In this document: in pieces, positions 43,162 to 52,740 of the stretch
Layout of the letters: each line of letters opens with the position of its first letter
Numbering within the stretch: position 1 is the stretch's first letter
Assembly (NCBI RefSeq): GCF_004354085.1
Contig: NZ_SMSE01000002.1
Location: 434,001-498,000, forward strand
Origin: Seongchinamella unica
GTDB taxonomy: Bacteria > Pseudomonadota > Gammaproteobacteria > Pseudomonadales > Halieaceae
Length of the DNA: 64,000 nucleotides
Direction: 5' to 3'
Program-made: the position numbers and the translations under genes
Notes under the pieces: generated by a model
What the model was told of the DNA's origin: nothing
What the model saw: only the letters and a program-made list of their open reading frames with translations
Database searches by the model: none

Positions 43162-43935
43162 ATGTCACGAGAAGACCAAGACAATGCCTCCCTGCTGGAT
43201 TCCCTGCGCCGCCTGAGCGGCCAGGTAGCCGGTGGTACCCTGGAGCTGGCCAAGAATACGGCCACCATGACCGCCATGTTCGGTGAAACCTGGTTGCGAT
43301 CCACCGTGCTCAACCAGTTGGAGCCGGAGCGACTCGAAGCCATGGCCGAAGCCGGCCACTTCCTGCGCGATGCCCGGGAAACTGCCGGCCTTTCCATCAA
43401 GGAATTGTCGGAAAGCCTGGGCATCAAGGACAAGCAGGTACTGGAAGACATTGAGAGCGGGCAGACCATCATGCCCCTGGAGGCCATGCTGCGGGCGGCG
43501 TCACTGCTGGCCCGCCACGATCCCATTCCCTTTCTGATCAAATTCATGCGCACCTACAACCCGGCACTGGAGAAAACCCTGGAACAGCTGGGTGTGCTGA
43601 CACTGCCGAAATACTACGAGCGGGAACGCCGTTTTATTAACCTCTACCGGCAACACGATTCGCTGCGTCAGTTCAGCGATGGTGAATACGACCGCTTTAT
43701 CCAGTACATGCAGAGTTCCTGCAACCTGGTGCTGGATGTCATGGAGAAGGAAAAGACCGCTGCCGCCGCTGCGGTTGTCCCCAGGCGGCGTTCTGCCACC
43801 AGCAAGAGCCGCAGCGACAAGTCCGCGACCCGGAAAACCACGTCCACCAGAACGGCCGCCAAAAAGGCTGCACCAAAGAAAAAGGCCGCTCCCAAGCGTA
43901 AGCGCGCGCCTGCCGCCAAACGCAAAAAGGTATAA
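43162..43935 (+). CDS. XRE-type helix-turn-helix protein with histone-like basic tail
   Basis: 257 residues. An XRE/Cro-like helix-turn-helix is centred on LRDARETAGLSIKELSESLG (about 67-87) followed by QVLEDIESGQTIMPLEAMLR. A helical middle part (about 120-205) lacks known motifs. From about 207 the chain is a low-complexity Lys/Ala/Pro/Arg tail (for example KKAAPKKKAAPKRKRAPA), like the AlgP/histone-H1-like C-termini of pseudomonads. It probably binds DNA by two modes. It lies 4 bases upstream of rlmKL, in the same operon. Confidence 0.8.
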   Translation: MSREDQDNASLLDSLRRLSGQVAGGTLELAKNTATMTAMFGETWLRSTVLNQLEPERLEAMAEAGHFLRDARETAGLSIKELSESLGIKDKQVLEDIESGQTIMPLEAMLRAASLLARHDPIPFLIKFMRTYNPALEKTLEQLGVLTLPKYYERERRFINLYRQHDSLRQFSDGEYDRFIQYMQSSCNLVLDVMEKEKTAAAAAVVPRRRSATSKSRSDKSATRKTTSTRTAAKKAAPKKKAAPKRKRAPAAKRKKV

Positions 43936-43939
43936 ATCC

Positions 43940-46120
43940 ATGAATGAAGGGGCAGCAGACCAGTGGTTTGCCGCCTGCCCGAGGGGTTTGGAAAACCTCC
44001 TGGCGGCGGAGCTGGAGAGCCTGGGCGCCGAGCGTACCCGGGAAACCGTGGCTGGTGTTTATTTTCATGGCCCAAACGCCATGGGCTATCGCGCCTGCCT
44101 CTGGTCGCGGCTGGCCAATCGCATACTCAGGCCGGTTGCCACCGTTGATGCCGGGGACGCCGACCAGTTGTACCAGCAGCTAAAAACCATTGACTGGGGC
44201 TCCCTGTTCTCCGTGACGCAAAGCTTCGCTATCGACTTTTCTGGCGAGAGCAGCAGCATTCGCAACACCCAGTTTGGCGCCCAGCGTAGCAAGGACGCCA
44301 TTGTCGACTGGTTTTCCGACAGCTATGGCCGGCGTCCGAATGTCGAGCGCAGGCAGCCAGACATCCGCCTGAACATCCGCCTCAGCAAAGCCCGGGTTGT
44401 TGTGTCCATCGACTACTCCGGCGGCTCGCTGCACCAACGTGGTTATCGGCAGAAAGCCGGCGCGGCACCGCTGAAGGAGAACCTGGCGGCAGCGATTCTG
44501 CTGCGTGCCGACTGGCCCGGTATCGCTGCCCGGGGCGGTGCCCTGATCGATCCCATGTGTGGATCAGGCACGCTGTTATTGGAGGGGGCGATGATGGTTG
44601 CCGATATCGCTCCCGGACTGGGGCGCCGCCAGTTCGGCTTTGAACGCCTCAGGGATCATAATGACGCCCAATGGAAGGCCATTCTCGCGGACGCCAGGGG
44701 GCGCGCCGAACGCGGTAAATGCAGCCAGTTGCCGGAAATGCGCGGCTATGACGCGGACCCCCGGGTGATACGCAGGGCGCAGGAGAATATCGCCCGGGCA
44801 GGTTTGCAGCAGCACGTACGGGTCAGCTGTAAGCCGCTGGCTGAATTGCGCAAGCCCACCCATAAACCATTGCCCCACGGCCTGATCATCAGCAATCCTC
44901 CCTACGGCGAGCGTCTTGGGGAAAAGGAAAGTCTCAAATTCCTCTATCGCGAACTGGGGGAAATGATGGTCCGGGAATTCCCCGACTGGGAGGCGGCGCT
45001 GTTCACTTCTGACCTGGACCTGGGGCGGGCCACCGGCCTGCGCAGCCACAAGCGTTATACCCTGTTCAATGGCGCCCTGGAAACGCACCTGCTGTTGTTC
45101 CATCTGCAGGGTAATCGGCTGCGGGACATCGCTCCCGGCAACGGGCAGGCGAGGGATGCCGAAGCGCCTCGCGGTGAATTGAGCGAGGGAGCGAGGATGT
45201 TTGCCAATCGCGTTCGCAAGAACCGCAGGCGCCTGTCCTCATGGCTCAAACGCGAAGGCATTGAGTGCTATCGGCTGTACGATGCTGACATGCCCGAGTA
45301 CGCGGTGGCGGTTGATGTCTACGGCGACGCCGCACATGTCGCCGAGTACCAGGCGCCCAAGGGCGTTGATCCTGACGCGGCAGACCGGAGGCTCGCTGAG
45401 GTGCAGGCTGCGCTGCCCGAGGCCCTCGGGGTAGCGCCCGATGCCATTGCCTACAAGCAACGGCGAAGGCAGCGGGGCGCCTCGCAATACGAAAAACAGG
45501 CCAGCAAGGGAGAGTATCTCAGCGTTCGCGAGGGACAGGCCAAACTGCTGGTAAACCTGTGGGACTATCTCGATACGGGCCTGTTCCTCGATCACCGCCC
45601 GCTGCGCCGGAAAATTGCGAGTGAGGCGCGCAACAAGGATTTTCTCAACCTTTTCTGCTATACCGGCAGCGCCACCGTGCATGCGGCCATGGCGGGTGCC
45701 AAATCAACTACCAGTGTCGATCTGTCCAATACCTATCTCGGGTGGTTGCGCAAGAACCTGGCGCACAACGGACTGGCGGAAACCCGGCACCAGCTGGTGC
45801 GGGCGAATTGCCTCGACTGGTTGCAACAGGACAGGGGGATGTACGACCTCATTCTGCTTGATCCTCCATCGTTCTCCAATTCGAAGCGCATGGACGACAG
45901 TTTCGATGTCCAGCGCGACCACCCCGAACTGGTACGCGCGGCCATGGCCCGGTTGCGCAGCGACGGGGTGCTTTACTTTTCCAATAACCGCCGGGGATTC
46001 AAGCTTGATCCCGCCATTGAGCAACAGTTCAACTGCCAGGAGATTACCCGCAGCACCCTGGATCCGGATTTTCAACGCAACCCGAAAGTGCATTGCTGCT
46101 GGCGGCTGACCCATCGCTAA
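43940..46120 (+). CDS. rlmL: Bifunctional 23S rRNA (guanine) methyltransferase RlmKL
   Basis: 726 residues. N-terminal THUMP domain (about 45-155), then an m2G methyltransferase domain with NPPYGERLG (near 318), then a second SAM domain with LDPPSFSNSKRM (near 640). This two-domain arrangement is RlmKL, which modifies G2445 (m2G) and G2069 (m7G) of 23S rRNA. The correct ATG is chosen just after the HTH gene; the longer frame upstream would overlap it. Length matches E. coli RlmKL (702). Confidence 0.95.
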   Translation: MNEGAADQWFAACPRGLENLLAAELESLGAERTRETVAGVYFHGPNAMGYRACLWSRLANRILRPVATVDAGDADQLYQQLKTIDWGSLFSVTQSFAIDFSGESSSIRNTQFGAQRSKDAIVDWFSDSYGRRPNVERRQPDIRLNIRLSKARVVVSIDYSGGSLHQRGYRQKAGAAPLKENLAAAILLRADWPGIAARGGALIDPMCGSGTLLLEGAMMVADIAPGLGRRQFGFERLRDHNDAQWKAILADARGRAERGKCSQLPEMRGYDADPRVIRRAQENIARAGLQQHVRVSCKPLAELRKPTHKPLPHGLIISNPPYGERLGEKESLKFLYRELGEMMVREFPDWEAALFTSDLDLGRATGLRSHKRYTLFNGALETHLLLFHLQGNRLRDIAPGNGQARDAEAPRGELSEGARMFANRVRKNRRRLSSWLKREGIECYRLYDADMPEYAVAVDVYGDAAHVAEYQAPKGVDPDAADRRLAEVQAALPEALGVAPDAIAYKQRRRQRGASQYEKQASKGEYLSVREGQAKLLVNLWDYLDTGLFLDHRPLRRKIASEARNKDFLNLFCYTGSATVHAAMAGAKSTTSVDLSNTYLGWLRKNLAHNGLAETRHQLVRANCLDWLQQDRGMYDLILLDPPSFSNSKRMDDSFDVQRDHPELVRAAMARLRSDGVLYFSNNRRGFKLDPAIEQQFNCQEITRSTLDPDFQRNPKVHCCWRLTHR

Positions 46121-46425
46121 CCCCACATTGCGCACCCTGCCAAATTAGGAAACTAGTGAGAATTAGCGGCTTTGCGCGTGAGTGATTGCAAACCTGTGAC
46201 AGCGAACTATATCCACAAAGACGGAAATGGTCCTGTATTTACAGTGTATTTCCAGTGTGGCCCCGGAAATACGCTATAAAAAATTTGTAAGTGATTGATT
46301 CTTTGCCTAAAAAGACCTTGCTGGTGTCTGTGCACCCATGGGGTGCCAGTACCAAACTGCAACCGTCCCAGCCGGGAGAATAGTCAGCTGTCCCCAAAGT
46401 TATCCACAGGCAGGACTGTGGATAA
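46121..46425. other. Convergent intergenic region with DnaA boxes
   Basis: This 305-base spacer between rlmKL and a convergent oxidoreductase gene is AT-richer than its surroundings (for example GCTATAAAAAATTTG near 46272). It contains the perfect inverted TTATCCACA pair and one further near-match (ATATCCACA at 46209-46217). No gene or terminator with a T-tract was recognised. Confidence 0.6.
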
Positions 46426-46427
46426 CT
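46398..46427. promoter_or_regulatory. Two perfect inverted DnaA boxes
   Basis: TTATCCACA (46400-46408) and TGTGGATAA (46417-46425) both match the DnaA box consensus 9/9. With flanking bases they give AGTTATCCACA / TGTGGATAACT, an 11-bp perfect inverted repeat with an 8-base spacer. The pair abuts the stop codon of the minus-strand oxidoreductase gene. Confidence 0.8.
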
Positions 46428-47451
46428 ACTCCGGGTCAGCCAGTTTGAGCAGCTGTTTGCCCTGGTTTTCGCCCCTGAATAGACGCTGCAGCGTGGCCGG
46501 AATATTGTCGAAGCCCTCCTGGATATCCTCCCGCCAGGCGATCTTGCCATCCATGACCCAGTTGGCGATGTCGCCGTATGCCTCATCTGCCCGGTCCAGG
46601 TAGTCAAGCACGATAAACCCCTGCATTCGAATCCGACGCGCGACCAGCAGCATCAGGTTACCAGGCCCTGGTGCTCGTTCACGGTTGTTGTATTGGCTGA
46701 TAGCCCCGCACAGCACGATCCGGCCGAAGTCGGCCATGTGATCTATCCCGGCCTCCAGGGTTTCACCCCCCACATTGTCGAAAAATACGTTGACGTCGTC
46801 CGGGCAAAGCTCAGCGAGACGGGCCGAGACGTCGTCGTGCTTGTAGTCGATGACCCCGTCGACACCGCAGGCATCCGTCAGCCACTGGCACTTTTCACTG
46901 CCGCCGGCGATGCCAATCACCCGGCACCCCTTGAGCTTGGCAATCTGGGCGACAACGGAGCCGGTGGCGCCAGCAGCGCCGGACACCAGAACCGTGTCTC
47001 CCTGCTTTGGCTGGCCCACGTCGAGCAGGCCGAAGTAGGCAGTCAGGCTGGTGGTGCCGAACACGCTGAGCGCCATGTTGGGAGGGATGCCTTGCGGGAG
47101 CGGGCGTGGCGGTACCAGGCTGTCTGCGCCGGCAATGGAGTATTCCTGCCAGTTGAGCAAACCCTGGACCAGGGTGCCTGCTGGAAGCGCCGGGTTGTTG
47201 GACACAACCACCTGACCCACGCCGCTGGCGCGCATGGGTTCGCCAAGCCCGACAGGGGGCAGGTAGCTGCGCTCGTCATTGATCCAGCCGCGCATGGCGG
47301 GGTCGAACCCGAGCATCAGGGTTTTGATCAGTACTTCCCCGGCACCAGGGTCTGGAGAGGGCATGGGCGATTCCACCCGTTCAAAGTGCTCCGGGCCGAC
47401 CATGCCGGTGGGCCTTTCCTTTAACAACCATTGCCGATTAGTGTCCGCCAT
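46426..47451 (-). CDS. MDR-family NADP-dependent oxidoreductase
   Basis: 341 residues with GGAAG before the ATG. Nucleotide-binding motif GAAGATGSVVAQIAK near 153-167, plus RGWINDERSYLPPV and LCGAISQYNN, are typical of leukotriene-B4-12-hydroxydehydrogenase/CurA-like zinc-free medium-chain reductases. These reduce alpha,beta-double bonds or oxidise related alcohols with NADP(H). It ends directly at the DnaA-box pair. The substrate may be an enone intermediate of the local catabolic genes (inference). Confidence 0.9.
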   Translation of the reverse strand: MADTNRQWLLKERPTGMVGPEHFERVESPMPSPDPGAGEVLIKTLMLGFDPAMRGWINDERSYLPPVGLGEPMRASGVGQVVVSNNPALPAGTLVQGLLNWQEYSIAGADSLVPPRPLPQGIPPNMALSVFGTTSLTAYFGLLDVGQPKQGDTVLVSGAAGATGSVVAQIAKLKGCRVIGIAGGSEKCQWLTDACGVDGVIDYKHDDVSARLAELCPDDVNVFFDNVGGETLEAGIDHMADFGRIVLCGAISQYNNRERAPGPGNLMLLVARRIRMQGFIVLDYLDRADEAYGDIANWVMDGKIAWREDIQEGFDNIPATLQRLFRGENQGKQLLKLADPE

Positions 47452-47581
47452 ATGAACGCTTCCCTGTAAAATTGACAGGGCGCATTACACCACAGATAGT
47501 CCGGGCGGACAGCAGGGGCGTGGCATCGAGGCCCGGCCTGTGTTCAAATTCCCCCGGCCTCGACGATGGAACCTGGCGGAC

Positions 47582-48037
47582 ATGACTTCATTGCTGATCG
47601 TTTACCATAGCCAGAGCGGCAGTTGTGCCGCCCTGGCCCGGGCAGCCGCTGAGGGCGCAGCCGCGGAAGCGGAGGTGCGGGTTCGCCTGCGGCGGGCCTG
47701 CGATGCCGGGGTTGAGGAGGTTGCTGCGGCCGGCGGGTTATTACTGGTGGCGGCCGAGAACAGCGGCGCTCTGAGCGGTGGGGCCAAGGAGTTCCTGGAC
47801 CGGGTGTTTTATCCGGCGATAGATCGTGAGCTGGTGTTGCCCTATGCGCTGATCGTCAGCGCCGGTAACGACGGCCGCGGTGCGGTGCAGCAGGCCGAGC
47901 GCATCTTTCGTGGTATTCCCTTCAAGGTGGCGAATCCGCCGCAAATTTTTCGCGGCGAGCCAGGAGACAGGGAGTTGGCTGCTGCAGGCGATATCGGGCA
48001 GGCACTGGCAGCCGGACTGGGTATGGGTATTTTTTAG
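47582..48037 (+). CDS. Flavodoxin-fold NAD(P)H oxidoreductase family protein
   Basis: 151 residues from the ATG giving MTSLLIVYHSQSG (FMN-phosphate loop HSQSGSC). LLLVAAENSGALSGGAKEFLDRVFYPAID follows the flavodoxin-like pattern where the isoalloxazine ring binds. The protein is short, like single-domain flavodoxins or WrbA-like reductases. It has only a weak Shine-Dalgarno (GGCGGAC). A thioesterase gene follows after 8 bases. The exact role (electron carrier or quinone reductase) is unknown. Confidence 0.8.
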   Translation: MTSLLIVYHSQSGSCAALARAAAEGAAAEAEVRVRLRRACDAGVEEVAAAGGLLLVAAENSGALSGGAKEFLDRVFYPAIDRELVLPYALIVSAGNDGRGAVQQAERIFRGIPFKVANPPQIFRGEPGDRELAAAGDIGQALAAGLGMGIF

Positions 48038-48045
48038 GATGGACG

Positions 48046-48549
48046 ATGGCACAGCAGCCGATTGAAGAAGTACCAGATGGCTTTGAACTGATACCCGATG
48101 GACTTGGGTTTACCGACAACCTTGCGCCCTGTTACCGTCGCGTACGCGATGATGAACTGGTGTTTGGCCTGCTGGTGCAGGCCCAGCACTCGAATTCGAT
48201 GGGCATCTGCCACGGCGGGGCCCTGATGACCCTGGCCGACATCGCCGCGGCCTCCTGGGCCAACCGGGCGCGGGCTGTGGTCGCCGGTGCGCCGACCATC
48301 AATCTCAGCATGGACTTCATGGCGGCAGGGCGGCGGGGGCAGTGGCTCGAAGCTCGCTGCGAAGGGGTGACTATCAAGCGCCTGTTCGGTTTCTCCCGCG
48401 GTGTCATCGTCAGCCGTCGCGGACTGGTCGCCAGGTTTAACGCCACCTTTTATTTCCCTGATCATCCGGGACTGTCCCAGGATGGTGTTCCCAACCCCGG
48501 TGTATTGCGCGGGCTGATCGAGGACGAAGATCAGTCACCCAGAGATTGA
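48046..48549 (+). CDS. PaaI-type hot-dog thioesterase
   Basis: 167 residues with one hot-dog domain: MGICHGGALMTLADIAAASW near 52-72 carries the HGG active-site signature of the PaaI/YbgC-type acyl-CoA thioesterase family, and SMDFMAAGRRG follows. It hydrolyses acyl-CoA or aryl-CoA thioesters in the cytoplasm. It is the second gene of a two-gene unit with the flavodoxin-like gene. Its stop overlaps the LysR gene's stop by 19 bases, tail to tail. Confidence 0.87.
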   Translation: MAQQPIEEVPDGFELIPDGLGFTDNLAPCYRRVRDDELVFGLLVQAQHSNSMGICHGGALMTLADIAAASWANRARAVVAGAPTINLSMDFMAAGRRGQWLEARCEGVTIKRLFGFSRGVIVSRRGLVARFNATFYFPDHPGLSQDGVPNPGVLRGLIEDEDQSPRD

Positions 48550-49406
48550 ACCGCCTCGATAAATGCGCGGGCGGCGCGTGAAAGACTGCGCCCCCGGTGA
48601 TACACCAGCCCCAGGGTGCGCTCAATTTTTACCTCCGGTATGTCGATGATGGCGAGGGAGTCGTCGCGCATACTGCGTGGCAGTATGGTCCAGCCGAGTC
48701 CCACCGAAGCCATCATACGGATGGTCTCCAGGTAGTTGGTCACCAGCGATACCTGCAATTTCAGACTGTGTTCATCGAACAGACGCTTGATGATCTGTCC
48801 AGTGTAGGTGTTCAGGCCGGGCAGGATTGCCGGGTGACGACTCAGTGAAACCAGGCTCGGACGGCCACCTTCGCGCAATACATCGTGGTCGCGGGCAATC
48901 ATAAAATCCAGCGGATCATGCCAAACCGGTATCGATATCACGCTGGCCTCTTCCTTCGGCGCAAGGGTTACCACCGCCAGTTCCACCTTGCCCTGCACGA
49001 TCAACTCGTAGGCCTGCTCCGAGTCCATGAAGTCGATGTCGATGTTCACCGCGGGATAGGCGCGGCTGAAACTGGAGAGCACCGGTGGCAGGCGATGCAG
49101 GCCGATATGGTGGCTGGTCGCCAGCAGCAGATGTCCCGCGACGTCACCGGCCAGGTCGCGCACCGAGCGTTCTGCCTGACTCAGTTCCTGTTGCACGGCC
49201 TTGGCGTGGGGAAGCAGCGCCTGTCCCGCTTCGGTGAGGCTGATAACCCGGCCAATGCGGTCGAACAGTTCTGTTCCCAGCTGGTCCTCCAGCAGGGCAA
49301 CACGTTTACTCACCGCCGGCTGGGTCAGGTGCAGTTTTTCCGCGGCCAGGGAAAAGGAACCGGCCTCGGCCACCAGCAGGAAGGCATTGAGATTCTGGAT
49401 ATCCAT
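48531..49406 (-). CDS. LysR family regulator divergent from the leucine operon
   Basis: 291 residues starting at the ATG with CAGGA upstream; a longer frame upstream crosses leuC and is rejected. HTH at about 3-62: FLLVAEAGSFSLAAEKLHLT then QPAVSKRVALLEDQLGTELF. The substrate-binding domain is standard. Position head-to-head with leuC, about 105 bases apart, suggests that it controls leuCDB-asd, as LysR-type proteins do in similar arrangements. The inducer is unknown. Confidence 0.92.
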   Translation of the reverse strand: MDIQNLNAFLLVAEAGSFSLAAEKLHLTQPAVSKRVALLEDQLGTELFDRIGRVISLTEAGQALLPHAKAVQQELSQAERSVRDLAGDVAGHLLLATSHHIGLHRLPPVLSSFSRAYPAVNIDIDFMDSEQAYELIVQGKVELAVVTLAPKEEASVISIPVWHDPLDFMIARDHDVLREGGRPSLVSLSRHPAILPGLNTYTGQIIKRLFDEHSLKLQVSLVTNYLETIRMMASVGLGWTILPRSMRDDSLAIIDIPEVKIERTLGLVYHRGRSLSRAARAFIEAVQSLGD

Positions 49407-49447
49407 AAGTATTCCTGTTTGGAATGCAATAGATAAAAATAATAAAT

Positions 49448-49476
49448 TTGAGTAATTCAATATGCAAGCGCATAAT
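49448..49476 (+). promoter_or_regulatory. Candidate leuC promoter with LysR-type dyad
   Basis: TTGAGT (-35, 4/6) and CATAAT (-10, 5/6) are 17 bases apart, with a start near 49483. TTGAGTAATTCAA (49448-49460), a T-N11-A dyad with TTGA/TCAA arms, overlaps the -35. Binding of the divergent LysR protein there could repress this promoter or act on its own gene. Confidence 0.55.
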
Positions 49477-49511
49477 TTGCCCCTGTAGTAGCTCCCATGC
49501 ACGAGGCAAAC

Positions 49512-50930
49512 ATGTCCGCAAAAACCCTGTACGACAAACTGTGGCAGAACCACCTGGTGGAACAGCGCGAGGACGGCAGCGCACTGATTTATATCGATCG
49601 CCACCTGATTCATGAAGTGACCTCGCCGCAGGCTTTTGAAGGCCTGCGCCTGGCGGGACGCCAGCCCTGGCGTCGCGACGCCAACCTGGCGGTGCCTGAC
49701 CACAACGTGCCCACCGAATCCGCGGAACGGGCAGGCGGTGTCGCCGCGATTGCCGATCCGGTGTCGCGCCTGCAGGTGCAGACCCTCGATGAGAACTGCG
49801 CGGACTTCGACCTGGTCAAGTTTGACATCAACGACGTGCGCCAGGGCATTGTCCACGTGGTAGGTCCGGAGCAGGGAGCGACGCTGCCGGGAATGACGGT
49901 AGTGTGTGGTGACTCCCATACCTCTACCCATGGCGCGCTGGGAGCCCTGGCCCACGGTATCGGCACCTCGGAAGTGGAGCATGTACTGGCGACCCAGACC
50001 CTGATCCAGCAGAAGATGCGCAACATGCTGGTGCGCATTGACGGCAGGCTGCAACCCGGTGTCACCGCCAAGGACGTGGTTCTGGCCGTGATCGGCAAGA
50101 TTGGCACCGCTGGCGGCACGGGTTACGCCATTGAGTTTGGTGGCCAGGTGATTCGCGATATGTCCATGGAAGGGCGGATGACGGTCTGTAACATGTCGAT
50201 CGAGGCCGGCGCCCGCATGGGTATGGTCGCTGTCGACGACACAACCCTGGAGTACGTCAAAGGCCGTGCTTACGCTCCCAGTGGGAAAATGTGGGAGCAG
50301 GCGGAGGCAGCCTGGCGCGACCTGCACTCGGACGAAGGCGCCCATTTCGACGCCATCGTGGAGCTGAGGGGCGAGGACATCAAGCCGCAGGTCACCTGGG
50401 GTACATCACCGGAAATGGTGCTGCCGATCGACGGCTACCTGCCTGAACCGGACAGCATCGAGGATAGCTCTCGCAAGGCCGCCGTGACCCGGGCGCTGGA
50501 ATACATGGGTCTGGCAGCCGGTTCGGCAATCACCGATATCCGCCCCGACCGGGTATTCATCGGATCCTGCACGAACTCGCGTATCGAGGACCTGCGGGAG
50601 GCGGCCGCCGTGGTCAAGGGCAAAAAGGTGGCTGACAGTATCAAGCAGGCGCTGGTGGTGCCCGGCTCCGGAGAGGTCAAGAAGCAGGCGGAAGCCGAGG
50701 GCCTGGACCAGGTATTCATCGAGGCCGGCATGGAATGGCGCGAACCAGGCTGCTCCATGTGTCTGGCAATGAACGCCGACAAGCTGGGGCCGGGCGAGCA
50801 TTGCGCGTCCACCTCGAACCGCAACTTTGAAGGCCGCCAGGGCATTGGTGGTCGTACCCACCTGGTTAGTCCGGCGATGGCCGCCGCCGCTGCGGTAGCA
50901 GGGCATTTTGTCGACGTGCGCGACTGGTAG
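49512..50930 (+). CDS. leuC: 3-isopropylmalate dehydratase large subunit
   Basis: 472 residues. The ATG preceded by GAGG, giving [11 protein letters not shown], is preferred to the ATG 15 bases upstream. [4Fe-4S] ligands are in GSCTNSR (Cys near 353) and GCSMCLAMN (two Cys near 413-416). With LeuD it isomerises 2-isopropylmalate to 3-isopropylmalate in leucine synthesis. The order leuC-leuD-leuB-asd is that of Pseudomonas. The sequence is very close to enterobacterial LeuC in motif spacing. Confidence 0.98.
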   Translation: MSAKTLYDKLWQNHLVEQREDGSALIYIDRHLIHEVTSPQAFEGLRLAGRQPWRRDANLAVPDHNVPTESAERAGGVAAIADPVSRLQVQTLDENCADFDLVKFDINDVRQGIVHVVGPEQGATLPGMTVVCGDSHTSTHGALGALAHGIGTSEVEHVLATQTLIQQKMRNMLVRIDGRLQPGVTAKDVVLAVIGKIGTAGGTGYAIEFGGQVIRDMSMEGRMTVCNMSIEAGARMGMVAVDDTTLEYVKGRAYAPSGKMWEQAEAAWRDLHSDEGAHFDAIVELRGEDIKPQVTWGTSPEMVLPIDGYLPEPDSIEDSSRKAAVTRALEYMGLAAGSAITDIRPDRVFIGSCTNSRIEDLREAAAVVKGKKVADSIKQALVVPGSGEVKKQAEAEGLDQVFIEAGMEWREPGCSMCLAMNADKLGPGEHCASTSNRNFEGRQGIGGRTHLVSPAMAAAAAVAGHFVDVRDW

Positions 50931-50940
50931 GAGATAGACA

Positions 50941-51588
50941 ATGAAAGCATTTACAGTAGAGACAGGACTTGTCGCGCCGATGGATCGGGCCAACGTCGAC
51001 ACGGACCTGATCATTCCCAAGCAGTTTCTCAAGTCAATCAAGCGTTCCGGGTTCGGCCCCAACCTGTTCGACGAACTGCGCTATCTCGACGAGGGCCAGC
51101 CGGGAGAGGACTGCAGCCAGCGGCCGCTGAACACCGAGTTCCCGCTGAATTTTCCCCGCTACCAGGGCGCATCCATACTGCTGGCGCGGGAGAACTTCGG
51201 CTGTGGCTCCAGTCGTGAACACGCACCCTGGGCACTGGAGGATTACGGCTTTCGCTGTGTGATAGCGCCCAGCTTTGCCGATATTTTCTACAATAACTGT
51301 TTCAAGAATGGTGTGTTGCCCATCGCCCTGGACGGGGCAACCGTCTCCCGCCTGTTCGACGAAATGTATGCCAGCGAAGGCTATCAGCTGACGGTAGACC
51401 TCAGGCAACAGAAAGTGGTGACCCCCTCCGGTGAGGAGATTCCGTTTGAGGTGGACGAATTCCGTCGCCACTGCCTGTTGGAGGGGCTCGATGATATCGG
51501 CCTGACCCTCAAAAGTGCGGACGCTATTCGCAGCTATGAACAGAAAATGCGCCAGCAGTCCCCCTGGCTGTTCGACGTGATCAAGTGA
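50941..51588 (+). CDS. leuD: 3-isopropylmalate dehydratase small subunit
   Basis: 215 residues with AGGAG before the ATG, 10 bases after leuC. It shows the swivel-domain signatures: [35 protein letters not shown] and [16 protein letters not shown]. It completes the aconitase-like dehydratase with LeuC. Its length matches other gammaproteobacterial LeuD proteins. Confidence 0.98.
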   Translation: MKAFTVETGLVAPMDRANVDTDLIIPKQFLKSIKRSGFGPNLFDELRYLDEGQPGEDCSQRPLNTEFPLNFPRYQGASILLARENFGCGSSREHAPWALEDYGFRCVIAPSFADIFYNNCFKNGVLPIALDGATVSRLFDEMYASEGYQLTVDLRQQKVVTPSGEEIPFEVDEFRRHCLLEGLDDIGLTLKSADAIRSYEQKMRQQSPWLFDVIK

Positions 51589-51631
51589 ATCATTCTGCCG
51601 CCTGAGCCGGCGGTAACGACGAGAAGAGATT

Positions 51632-52714
51632 ATGAGCAAGAAGGTACTGGTGCTTCCCGGCGACTATATAGGCCCGGAAATCATGGCCGAAGCGGTAAAA
51701 GTGCTGGATGCGGCTAACGCGCGTTTTGGCCTGGGTATCGAACTGGAATACGGATTGCTGGGCGGCGCAGCGCTGGATGAATGCGGTGTGCCACTGCCCG
51801 ACGAAACCCTGGCCCGTGCGCGTGAGGTCGACGCGATTCTGCTGGGCGCCGTCGGCGGTCCCAAATGGGACGGTGTCGAGCGCCACCTGCGCCCCGAGCG
51901 CGGGCTGCTGGCGATTCGCTCGGAGCTGCAACTGTTCGGTAATCTGCGCCCGGCCATTCTGTATCCGCAACTGGCGGGGGCCTCCAGCCTCAAACCCGAA
52001 ATAGTGGCGGGGCTCGATATTCTGATTGTGCGCGAATTGACCGGCGGCATCTACTTCGGTGAGCCCCGAGGCATTCGCACCCTGGAGAACGGCGAGCGCG
52101 AGGGCTATAACACCTATAAATACAGCGAATCGGAAGTACGTCGTATTGCCCATCTCGCTTTCGACCTTGCTCGCAAGCGCGATAGTCGGGTGTGCAGTGT
52201 CGATAAATCCAACGTGCTGGAAGCGACAGTACTGTGGCGCGAGGTCATGGAAGAGGTGGCCACGGAATACCCTGATGTAGAGCTGAGCCACATCTATGTG
52301 GACAACGCGGCGATGCAGCTGGTGATGAATCCGAAGCAGTTTGACGTGATGGTGACCGGTAATATGTTTGGCGACATTTTGTCCGATGCCGCGGCCATGC
52401 TCACCGGCTCCATCGGCATGTTGCCCTCGGCCTCCCTGGACCAGGCCGGTCGGGGCATGTACGAACCCTGCCACGGCAGTGCCCCGGATATCGCGGGACA
52501 GGGCAAGGCCAATCCGCTGGCGACCATTCTTTCGGTCGCCATGATGCTGCGCTACACCCTGGCCAGCCCCGAGGCCGCAGCGGCCATAGAAGACGCGGTG
52601 AGTGCGGTTCTGGACCAGGGCCTGCGGACCCCGGATATTCACAGCGAAGGCACTACCGTGGTGAGCACCACGGAGATGGGCGACGCGGTGCTGGCGGCTG
52701 TTCAGGCGGCCTGA
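51632..52714 (+). CDS. leuB: 3-isopropylmalate dehydrogenase
   Basis: 360 residues. [20 protein letters not shown] start, [30 protein letters not shown] and [16 protein letters not shown] are signatures of the isocitrate/isopropylmalate dehydrogenase family. It oxidises and decarboxylates 3-isopropylmalate with NAD, the third dedicated leucine step. GDYIG replaces the usual GDGIG at the start, a small difference. It precedes asd by 26 bases. Confidence 0.97.
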   Translation: MSKKVLVLPGDYIGPEIMAEAVKVLDAANARFGLGIELEYGLLGGAALDECGVPLPDETLARAREVDAILLGAVGGPKWDGVERHLRPERGLLAIRSELQLFGNLRPAILYPQLAGASSLKPEIVAGLDILIVRELTGGIYFGEPRGIRTLENGEREGYNTYKYSESEVRRIAHLAFDLARKRDSRVCSVDKSNVLEATVLWREVMEEVATEYPDVELSHIYVDNAAMQLVMNPKQFDVMVTGNMFGDILSDAAAMLTGSIGMLPSASLDQAGRGMYEPCHGSAPDIAGQGKANPLATILSVAMMLRYTLASPEAAAAIEDAVSAVLDQGLRTPDIHSEGTTVVSTTEMGDAVLAAVQAA

Positions 52715-52740
52715 AAGAGATAGTTTACAGGAGTAATCAA

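Noticed and set aside
46121-46430. Chromosome origin (oriC)
   Set aside because: DnaA boxes are present, but only two perfect ones, and none of the usual neighbours (dnaA, dnaN, gyrB, rpmH) is seen; kept only as a DnaA-binding site.
49407-50345. N-terminal extension of the divergent LysR frame over leuC
   Set aside because: Runs antisense through leuC; a normal LysR start with ribosome site exists at 49406.
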